A stretch of DNA of 35,754 nucleotides from Bolinopsis microptera (lineage: Eukaryota; Ctenophora; Tentaculata; Lobata; Bolinopsidae). Below, piece by piece: positions 12,390 through 21,555 of the stretch. The position numbers and the translations under genes are program-made. Every line of letters starts with the position of its first letter. The stretch's first letter is position 1. The notes beneath the pieces were generated by a model that worked only from the letters and a program-made list of their open reading frames with translations, was not told the DNA's origin and did no database searches. Location: NCBI RefSeq assembly GCF_026151205.1, contig NW_026971828.1, positions 1-35,754 on the forward strand, in the 5' to 3' direction.

Positions 12390-12930
12390 GGATCTGCTTC
12401 AGAGAAGGATTCTGCTTCAGGTAAGATTTTTCTTGCTTAGGGGGGGAAAGGATCTGTTCAGAGGGAAGATTTGCTTTTTTTAGGGACAGATTTTTCTGCT
12501 TTAGGGGAAGTCTGCCTGTCAGAGGGAAGATCTTTATCTGGGGCTATAGGGGAAAGATTCTTGGTCTTAAGGAAGGGATCTTGCCCCCTCAGGGGAAGAA
12601 TCTGGTTGGGGGAAAGAATCTGCTCAGGGGGATGAAATCTGCTCAGGGGAAAGATTCTTGCTCGTGGTAAAGATCTCCTCAAGGGGGATAGGGATCTTAT
12701 GCCCTTAGGGAAAAGGATCGTGCTTCAGGGAAGGGGGATCGGGCTGCCCGGGATGATTGGCTCAGGGAAAGGATTTTTCTGCTCAGGGGGAAGGATCTGC
12801 TCAGGGTAGGATTGTTCTGCTTCAGGGGAAGATCTGCTTCAGGGGTAGCTAGATTCAGCTTTCAAGGGAAGGATCTTGCTCAGGTAAGATTCTACATCCA
12901 GGGAAAGGAATTTTCTTGCTCCAGTGGGAA
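12390..12930. repeat. Minisatellite, unit about 18 bases (GGGGAAGGATCTGCTTCA-like)
   Basis: Variants of GGATCTGCTTCAGGGGAA recur roughly 25-30 times with small length changes (GATTCTTGCTCAGG, GATCTGCTCAGGGG and so on). Read on the minus strand, a unit of 18 bases would give a repeated Q/N-I-L-P peptide, seen as EQILSPNQILPL within 12458-12682. I see no start, splice or conserved flank to show that it is translated. A non-coding tandem repeat is the simpler reading. Confidence 0.8.
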
Positions 12931-15900
12931 CGGATATGGTGGGGAAAACAGGCAGGTGATAATAAGGGGGGTGGACAGAAGGTATTAAACTCGTTAGAGG
13001 GGGATCTCTGTAAGGTGAAATAATTGGCTAAACTTGGACAACAAACCCTGGTCCCGAGATACATGTTCGTTACAGCCTTGCCGGTGATATTTGCGGTTTC
13101 TCACCAAAGAAGGAAGTTTAACTCTTGTTATTACTGTTAAGATAGCAGTTTTTCCAATATTAGATACACCAAAGTTTGGGGCCGCACTGGGGCAACCACC
13201 CTATTGTCTCATATCCCCCGATCTTATCCACCATACTAGCCACAGGCAAACGTGTGTACGGACCTTTTCTGTCCCTCCAATTTCTTAACTTTCTTCTCTA
13301 AGTTCTTCACACTAACTGTCGGGGGGACAAAAGGTCACGGGCCGGGAACGAAAAACATAAGGGGCGTATTTGCCAAAAAAAACAAATCTTTTTAAGTTTT
13401 GTTTAATGTTCACACCACCCCAGTATCCCAGATATGAGACTATATCTCAACCAAAAAAAAAAGGGGGGGTAGGGGGACAAAAACAAAAGCTATTAAAAAA
13501 GGGCGGGGTGTGAGTAATGTTCTAGCTATGTTGAAACTTTACTAAGCGCGGCTGGCCAGGAGAAACACGAGGGGGAACCTAGTTGAACTGTGGCGAACTA
13601 GGATACGAAAATTCAAAAATAATTAGAATGCAGGATTGAAAGGAATACGTGCGGGCTATTTTTTTGTTAGCTCTGGAAATCGAATAAAAAACCAATTTAA
13701 TACGGATAAAAATGGCAGGCAATGGGAACCACCCAAGAAATGAACGTAAAACCTTAATGTCTTCCGGGACGGATCCAATTGGCTACTAAATGGCTATTTA
13801 ACCCCCAATCTTAAGCTGTTCTCTTAATTTATTTTTATGACAGGCATCTTCATTGTACTTTTATAATTGGTTTTATCTCAAATGCAAAACATCGAAAATC
13901 CAGTCTAATTTTATTATTAAATATTTTTTATAACACTTATTATACAATAAAAAAAACACTAACTAATCTATTACATTTATTGAGATTATGTACGTAATGG
14001 GGAAATTATATTTTAAAAAAACGGGTTTCCTTTAAAATATATTTTCTGTCCAAAACCAAGGGTTGGGCATTTTCACGAAAAGATGTTTTTGTCTAACTGT
14101 GTATGAATTAGCCGTTAAGAGAGAACACTGCAATAACTGTTACCTGATAAATTTTGACGCAATATTGACCAATTAATTATTTAATTGCTACTTAAACCAT
14201 TTATGGAGATGGGGGACTTGTACCATTAACGCCCAATTGTTAGCAGAAATCACTACTAAAAATATAAATAGAAACTTGGTGTATATACTTCACGGCATTT
14301 AGAGATAGACTTTGAAAAACTGGGGGTAGGAAAACTCTTTTCAAAACGGGTGCCCAGATTTGCTAAACCAACAACGGTAACAACTTGTGTTTTTACTGTG
14401 GGGACGTGCTTGGAAACTACGTTAAAAACTCCAGGTACCAAAAACCACAAATGTAGTAAAACAGTTTCGTAGTTAAAAAACCCCCCCGATTTTCCGAGGT
14501 CATTTTCCCTCCCAAAAAATTGTGATCGTGAACCCATGGATTAATTGCAAAAGTATTTTCCAAAAATTCAAAATAAAACTTTTACATCACAATGTAATCT
14601 ACAGGTTTTCATTTCTGGAAAACATCCCCAACAATATTTTCTCCCTGGTTGGAGGGCCAAAATAACCCATGGAACAAAAATGAGCAGGCAAAAAATTGTT
14701 TCGTAGAGGGGGGGAAACTCAACTACACTACCAGGACTGCGGCCTAGGAGTGGAGAAAATAAAATTATGGAAAAAAACCCCCACTTATTAGATAAGCATT
14801 TTAGCAAAAAAATAACATATTTTCGGGCTGCTCTTGCCTTGGAAAAACCAAAATCGGGTGGTAAAATCCCAATAATTTTACATTGGTGCCGTGTCACAAA
14901 TTCCCAAATCACAATTTCCCGATTTACCGCGATTTCTCCCCCCCTCCCCCCTCCTGTGACTTTCCTCACCTACCGCGGTACAATTCAGGGTTTTTCACCT
15001 ATTGTTGTTTTACGGGGGGGAACACTACAATCTACGGGTTGTATAACGATGTATTGAAGGGAAAAAGTCTAAAACCAATTTTTTCTTGATACCTTTTAAA
15101 AGGGAAAGGTTCCTCAAATGTTAGTCCCTATAAAATCCAAAGGTTTCCCCGGATTCATTTTTCGGTTGAAGTCAACCGATTTTCTACCCACAGATTGTTT
15201 TGGTAAAATTGTTTCAAATCCTTAGCTCAGGGTGCAACTTTACTAGGTAATAACCACAGTTTAAGGATGGGGCTTTCAAAAATTGGTTCTATTTTTTTCT
15301 TGTCCCCACTGGCAAATTTTGATTATAATTCTATTTTCCAAATTCTTCCACTACCTCGGAGGGGACCCATAAATTATTTATTATTTATAGTGGAATAAAA
15401 AAACTGGTTTTTCTAGGTTAAGAAAAAAGGGGAAATAATTATTAATTGCTTCAAAAAAAAACAAAAAACCCAATTCCTTCCAAATAAACACAGGAAAAAG
15501 GGTTTATGGTGACAATAAACCATTCAAAATATAAATCAGCTTTTTAACAATCGGTACTTTAGTAAAGTGTTAATCTTTAATTTTATGGGTTTAATTTAAC
15601 ACCAAACCACATGCAGGGAAACAATTTCCTAACCTCTGTCCTCCCCCGGGGGCCCGCTTTTACATTGCCCGTTTTTACGCCCCACAAAAATTTCTTTTTT
15701 TTTAAACAATAACCGTTAAATATCCCTCAGATTAACAAAACCCCCCCCTATGTTACCATGTTAGAATAATGTAATTATGGATGTAATTAATAGGTATAAT
15801 ATACTTATTTTGCTACATATGTGCCCAATTAAAGGTAAATTAAGTGAAATTAAACAGTTCCAGGGGGGGCGTTTCACTGTTCTTTTAGGTTCTAAGTGTT

Positions 15901-16660
15901 TTTGAACGTTTTGTGATTACACGCACAAGTGTGTATAACTGGTAAATGGTTTGAGTGTACACCAGTACATTATTATATAGTACGTGAGGTTTGTATTGGA
16001 CATCGGGGGGGCCCGCGCGTTAAGGAGTTACGCTTGATTATTTAAAAACTTGGTTTGGGGGACGCTACGTTTAAATTTACATAAAATGACAGGAAGTAAA
16101 ATATTAAAAACCTTCCAAGTGACTAATTACACATTTCAATTTTTATGTAACCAAGCACGCTAATCTTCTAGCTGTGAATTTTCTTTCCCCCACCCAACTA
16201 CTGATTCGCTCATGTTAAATCAGGGGGGAGAGTGGTGCAGGACATGAGATTCGGGGGGACAGAATGAAAGTTGGCAAAAACAAGGCCCACGAAAAAAGTG
16301 ACCACGGTGAGGTCGATTCAGCAGTCAGGGTTATGGTTTACAGGGTCGGGACAGACAAGGGAACAACTCAATTTCAAGGGGGAGGGGGAGCCAAGTTTGG
16401 TTTGGATATAAGCTTTCTGTGAACAATAAAAAATAGATTAATCAGTTATTTATTATCCTCAATCTTTCGGCAGGGGGGGTGGAAGGGATAAATTTACTAA
16501 CTAAAAAAACCACTCCTATGTTTTCGGATGTGTCGTAGTATAGTCCACCCCCATTCACCCTGCATTAGTATTCCTGTTTTTATGTGGTAGGTCACTAGGC
16601 AAGATGCTATCGTACCCGGACAGCGTCCCACCTTGTCACGTGCGTCTCCTTTTACTAAGC

Positions 16661-16700
16661 CCCCCACCCCCCCCCCCACCCCCCCCCCCCCCCCCCCCCC
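16661..16700. repeat. Poly-C tract
   Basis: Roughly 40 bases of almost pure C are broken by two A residues. The overlapping proline-rich and glycine-rich frames on the two strands come from this tract. True length is uncertain because runs are inflated in this assembly. Confidence 0.8.
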
Positions 16701-18966
16701 TTTTGTGTTGTTTACCAACTCTTGGGGTCAGAGGTCAAGGATTCCCTTTTCGCCTTTTCTTTTCTTTGGAATCCCCACGAGGACCAAGGAATTCTTGGGT
16801 TCTGAATAAACGGGAGATTGTTATGTTAATCTTTTTTGGCCCTGGAAAGATAGTAAACGTTACCAATGTCAATTTACATCGGGGGACAAATGAGTTGAGT
16901 ACACCAGGCGATTAAGGAATTGAATCCGGATTTCTGTTGGGGGGACGCTTGCGCTGTTGATTGGTTTTTTGGGTTACCTGGCTTGGGAAATGTTAGCGTG
17001 AATAACATTGGCTTGTTTTTTACCATCCCCAAAGGAAATATGTGTTCAGTGGGTGGACACGGGACTGTATCTGCGACGATTCCTGGGGGCATTGCTTTTT
17101 TTCATTCATGAAATTTTATTTTAACTTTTTTAAAAATTGATATGGAGCTATCAAAAGGTTTGTGGGATAATAGGGAGAATTAATAATCTCTCGAAATAGG
17201 TGATAAAGTATATCATTTAGGGCCCTGGGACGCGGAAGCATCAGTTTTAGGGGCATTGGTTGACAAAATCTAACAGCCAACCAATTACCATGGCAAAGGA
17301 AGCTTCGAGGGGGGGGGGGGGGGGTGGGACGTAATAGGGCTAGGAAGTGAATCATTGGGGTGGGACTATTTTTACAACTTTACTAAAACTAACTGGCGTT
17401 TGTGCGGGTTGTTTTACTGTTATTTTGCGACGGAGGGCTGGGCCTAAAACTTTTTAAATTGATGTGACACTAAGAGAACGCCGCCAAATTTTCGTGGGGG
17501 CCAAATTTTTCAGGGAAGTTTGTAAACATACCGAATAAAAATCCGGGATTCCATATGGAGGGGGACCAAACGGGACGGTGGGGGACAACCTTACGGGATG
17601 GATAACTTTCTCTTCGTTTTTATCAAGGTTTGCTATTCTTCTTTTCGGGGGACCACTCCAGGAAGGCATTTTGTCAAGGGGCCGTCAGGGTGGGGGTAAT
17701 CCCATTTCGGGCCAAATTCCCCTTATGGCAGGGTTCCCAAAAACAGAAAAAGGGCATGTTGTTAAGGAGGTTTTTTTCAAAAGCTTCCCGCCCAGCCTAA
17801 AAACCGATAAAATATCGTAGAATTTTAATGTAAACACGAGGGTTGGCGCCGCTTCCCTCCAGGGGGATAAATGGACCTGGCTAGCGGGGCTCCGGAATCC
17901 GAAAAACACGATTTCAATATTTCATTTGTGGCCAAACCATAGGTTGTAAAAAATAACACGCTCGGCAGTTAATAAACAACAACCACGCCAACTACCCCTT
18001 ATTAATTTAAAAAATTAAATTAAATTATAAAGTAAAAATTTCTTAAAAAAAACCATTTGTTTGATTTCTTGTAATTTTTCCCAAAAATAGATCTTAAATT
18101 CTGGATCGTGGGCGGGATTAGAATAAAAGGTTTTCAACAAATAAACTTGGCTGCGGCTTTTACTGTATTTTTGATATTTTGTTTTCAATTATTAAAAATG
18201 ATTAACGGATAAAACAGCCAACTTTTTAAATAACATAAATAAAAATAATCTTGTAATTGCCCCACTTATTTTAGCATTTTGCGGTTTGCTGGACCTTTAA
18301 CTATATTTTTGTTTAATGGTTTTTATAATTTTTATTTTTTTTTCCAATAGTTTCTGCTTGGGTTAAAATGCACTAACACAATATTTAAATTTAAAACTAA
18401 AATTGATTCACGAGGGGTTTTAAAATTACTAAACAATAAATGGTTTAACATTCCTTTTAGTCATTTATAAAAACCAAAAAAAAACAAAAATTTACAATTG
18501 GTTTAAGGGACTTTAGGTTAATTAATTAAAAAGGGGGTTAGTGATTGGAAAATTTGATAAAAATTATTTAGTTGGGACAAAAAACAAAAAACAAAGAAAA
18601 GTTTTAAATATAGCTTGTTTAATTAGAATGCTATGAAAATACGAAAATTTGATTTATCTCCTTTTGGGGGGGGGGCTTCAGTGGCTTAAATTAAAAGGAG
18701 CCGCCCGCGCCGCGGCCATATATTTTTTTGTTAGTTTGATCAATATATGGGAAGAATTCGAACGGCGCTAACCTTACTTCTCAGATAAACAAAGTTTTAG
18801 TTATTAACAAATTTAAACCAATAAACTACGAGTTCAGGCGTAAACCCCAAAAATGTTAGTGGCTTCTAAATTTTGTTATTGTATTCATTGATTAATTGAA
18901 ATTGCCCTAGCCTCTGTCTATGCAGTTTTTCAGGGTGTTTGGATATGTAACTGTGGCGTTGGGGGA

Positions 18967-19239
18967 TTACTTGTGGGACTGATTTAATTTATTGTTTGAC
19001 TTTGGGTACCTGATATTAGTTCCAGGGTCATTAACAATGCCGTCGATTTTTTCCGCCGATTTTGCAATAATTTTAAATTTGGGATACATATTCAAAAATG
19101 GTTGTAAACTTTGTAAACTTATGATTTGATCAGAATCGCCTTTAAATATTTGTATGACAAATAAAGTAACAAATTTTTCCGAAGTCGTTGGAAAAAAATT
19201 GATTGAGGTGATAATTCTGGGACTCCTATGAAGGTCTGG
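18967..19239 (-). other. Open frame of 90 codons without ATG start, family not recognised
   Basis: The minus strand is open from just after TAA (19240-19242) to TAA (18967-18969), in a clean AT-rich region where stops should be frequent. The peptide has mixed composition, with segments such as SLQSLQPFLNMYPKFKII and EKIDGIVNDPGTNIRYPK. It is not obviously an artefact of runs. A second minus frame is open over the upstream half, so the true frame upstream is unclear. It may be an exon or a relic of a mobile element. I do not recognise a family. Confidence 0.25.
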
Positions 19240-20027
19240 TTACGTGTGTGGACCGTTTGGATGTTAATAACTTTTTTTACCTATTTTCAAAAATATAACA
19301 AGGCCGTGGGCCACCATCTTTATGGGGGGCGCAAAAAATCGTCGTTTTTGAACTGTAGGGGACTATTTGGGCTAAACTTAACTGAGGTGCCTTCGCACGT
19401 TTTTTTGCTCTAAGGGGGTAGGAAAAAAACTTTATTTTTTTAAAGGGTGATTTTTACCCGGGGGCCATTTATCCTTTTAAAAATTTCACCTAAATTTTGT
19501 TACACATTTTTTCGGGAAATGGGGGCGCCAAAACACGGTTTTAGCGCCCACTGCCCAAATAAAGGGGTAAATAAAAAAGTTTAATCCATTTCTTACCCTA
19601 ACAAAATTTTGCTATAAGTTTAAGTCTGTTTTTTTTTTTTTACTTGTGCTTCTTGGCTGCTTCACACCCCCTTATTGGGGTTGTCCTCCTAATCGGTCAG
19701 GGGCCTGGAGGGTTGCGGTTTCCATTGTTGATTTAGTTAGTACTTTCCAATTTTTACTAGGTTTGCTGTCCATTCTGTGAAGCAGGCAGGGTACCAAATT
19801 ATAGTTTTGGCTTGGTAAGTTGCTTCACTGTGGGAAGGTAGTTACTGGGTTCACTTAGAGTCTAATTACTCTTCTAGTGGTCTCATTTTTATCTGTTACC
19901 TTTGTCAATTTTTTAAACCATTCTTTTCTGTTATGTGCCACGGAAAATTTATTTCAATCAATGAGTTTTTTGTAAAAATCTAAATCCTAACTGAACCTCC
20001 ATATAATTCAATAGTTCTTACAAAAAA

Positions 20028-20104
20028 ATGGAGATTGGGGGACGAGGCCCCATTTCTTCATCATCAGCAGTCGTTAAAGTTCTGACAAGAAAAAAGATTT
20101 TGAG
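20028..20104 (+). CDS. RBX1: RBX1 exon 1
   Basis: This exon runs from the ATG to TTTTGAG before the donor GTGTGA. After removing extra bases it reads as a short acidic, then serine-rich tail, followed by KSSDKKRFE. That ending is the conserved entry to the cullin-binding strand. The run TTTT (20098-20101) should be TTT. The donor is not strong, but its phase fits exon 2. Confidence 0.8.
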
Positions 20105-20713
20105 GTGTGATTTCTAAACCAATTAAGGGTCTATTCTTTTCCATTCAGTTAAAACCCAATGATTGATATTTTTAATGATTAAAAGGGTGTATTTACTAAA
20201 AACAATTTTGTCCTTGTTTGTGATACCTATGTACATTTCAGGTGAAGAAAATGGAACGCAGTTGGCACTCTGGGCCTGGGGACATACTTGTTGATAATTG
20301 TGCAATCTGCCGTAACCATATCATGGATTTGTGCATCGAATGGTCAGGCTAATCAAGCAAGGTCACACCAGTGATGTGAGTTAAATAATTTGTTTAGAGT
20401 TTACGATTAATAAAAATTTTTGAAAAAGTTTTTAAAAATGTTCTACCACTATTATTTTTTCGAGGAGTTAGTAGTAAAGATCAAGTTATATAAAATTATT
20501 GATTTCATTTCTCTAGAAACTACAAAACATTCAACCCTTAAATCTCCTCTAAGTCTAACTGGAATACCTCAAAACAGGGGGTGTACAGCATTGGGGGTGT
20601 GTAAATCATTCGTTCCACTTCCACTGTTATCTCACGGTGGTTGAAGACCCGACAGGTGTGTCCTCTAGACAACAGGGGGGACTGGGAGTTTCAGATATAC
20701 GGGGGCCGATTAG
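20028..20713 (+). CDS. RBX1: RBX1/ROC1, RING-H2 subunit of cullin-RING ubiquitin ligases (3 exons, frame broken by assembly errors)
   Basis: RBX1 binds the cullin C-terminus and recruits E2 enzymes (and the NEDD8 E2) in SCF-type ligases, in cytoplasm and nucleus. Exons: 20028-20104, 20242-20375 and 20578-20713, with introns of 137 and 202 bases and GT/AG ends. Exon 1 gives an acidic/serine-rich start ending in DKKRFE. Exon 2 continues VKKWNAV, then LWAWDI, then [15 protein letters not shown] (20296-20340) and CQANQA. Exon 3 gives [32 protein letters not shown] and a stop near 20711. These include the Cys/His and the final Asp zinc ligands of the RBX1 RING-H2. The DNCAICR and CPLDN signatures separate it from RBX2/RNF7. 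The ATG at 20028 has A at -3 and G at +4. Frame must be changed about ten times, each at an extra base, for example the A run at 20248-20251 and the G run at about 20676. This looks like assembly error, not a pseudogene, because no residue of the RING is lost. Confidence 0.95.
20242..20375 (+). CDS. RBX1: RBX1 exon 2 (cullin-binding strand and first zinc ligands)
   Basis: The acceptor is TACATTTCAG and the donor GTGAGT. The exon begins VKK at 20242 and carries the CAIC pair and the C of DLCIEC. The last codons (about 20360-20375) are noisy and should correspond to the ASATSEE region of animal RBX1. Confidence 0.93.
20578..20713 (+). CDS. RBX1: RBX1 exon 3 (rest of RING-H2 and C-terminus)
   Basis: The exon follows CAAAACAG. 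It holds the CNHSFHFHC and CPLDN ligand clusters and the WEFQ tail. The usual ending is QKYGH. Here the tail reads QIYG followed by an inflated GGGGGCC, so the last one or two residues and the exact stop (TAG 20711-20713) are uncertain. Confidence 0.9.
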
Positions 20714-21430
20714 ACATTCATTACTTCAGTGTTGTTACCCACCATGAAGTTGCCTTGGGGGTGTTGAGCCTTGTATGATAGTTTGTGGGGGAGAAACCCA
20801 AATGAATTGAATGGGTTCTGAAAAATATGATATCAAAGGGGTAATCAAGGGAAAATGAAATCATTTATTGCTAATTCTACTGTATGGGACGTAAATGGGG
20901 GGAAAATGGGAACTTTTTTTAAAAGGGGAAAATGGTCCCTTTACTAATTCCATGGACTTTCTGGATTTATGTTTTCAAGTTTAAAGTTTTGGAAAGTTAT
21001 TATTTATGGCAACAAGGGGGAAGTTGTTTTAATTTTAATCGGAAAACTTGCCTGAAATATATCAACAGCTTAATTTTATGTAGGTTATTCATTCTGCAAA
21101 AAAACGAAAAGTAATGCATGTTAATTTGTATATTTTTTCAGTTGTTATTTTTTCTATCTTATTACAATTTGATGCCTATTTATTCTGCATTTCTGTTCAT
21201 TTATGATTTAGCTTTAAATGACAAAGTTAACATCAATTCTAATTTAATTGACCATACACTGGCACGCTGTATTATGTAGGTGGGATGTAGGTATACATAA
21301 ACAATTCAAAAAAGTATCTATGGAAAGCGAAATGGGTTGATTAAGTTTAGCTTTTTCGGCCCAGAAATATTGATTGAAAATTGGACTCTGATTAATATCA
21401 TGATATTGTGTTATAGCAGTGCAGTCAGGA
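20714..21430. other. RBX1-NUP50 intergenic region
   Basis: About 717 bases separate the RBX1 stop from the NUP50 start. This should hold the RBX1 3' end and NUP50 promoter and 5' leader. No clear AATAAA follows RBX1 and no TATA box can be assigned. A frame at 20932-21114 is open but has no recognisable content. A leader intron is possible, because a CAG lies just before the NUP50 ATG. Confidence 0.5.
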
Positions 21431-21555
21431 ATGAGTAAACGGGTTGCAGGACAAAGAAGCTCACAGACAGAAAATTGGCAAGACGGGAGGAGGAGGAGGA
21501 GGGGCAGGAGTGTTTTGCAAAGGCTGCAGGGGACAATGTCATCAAAACAACGAGT
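21431..21555 (+). CDS. NUP50: NUP50 exon 1 (N-terminal importin-alpha-binding segment)
   Basis: The ATG at 21431 has G at -3. MSKR is followed, after removal of one extra G and one extra A, by KELTDRNW, which is the conserved NUP50 N-terminus. Then come QDEEEEE and AGVFAKAAGDNVIK. The donor is GTAAGT at 21556. Confidence 0.88.

Larger units (their letters stand above)
12931..19640. other. Mostly AT-rich sequence, no gene recognised
   Basis: This is cleaner than the flanking inflated blocks, with long AT-rich parts (13800-14200, 18000-18660). A poly-C tract lies at 16661-16700 and a poly-G tract at about 17308-17323. Several frames are open (14256-14969 minus, 16874-17111 both strands, 17454-17909 both strands, 18967-19239 minus), but none carries a motif that I can name. 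A GC-rich palindromic patch (CGCCCGCGCCGCGG) lies near 18702-18716. Confidence 0.5.

Noticed and set aside
12390-12930. Possible CRISPR array
   Set aside because: Repeats are short, contiguous and degenerate, with no unique spacers. The window is also eukaryotic.
16497-16915. Poly-glycine and poly-proline frames around 16660-16700
   Set aside because: Both arise from the poly-C tract.
17454-17909. Several moderately long frames on both strands
   Set aside because: Peptides on opposite strands are equally plausible, none carries a known motif, and no splice pattern was found. They are left unannotated.
20028-20713. RBX1 as a processed pseudogene
   Set aside because: Introns with GT/AG ends are present, and all corrections are extra bases, with no lost ligands.
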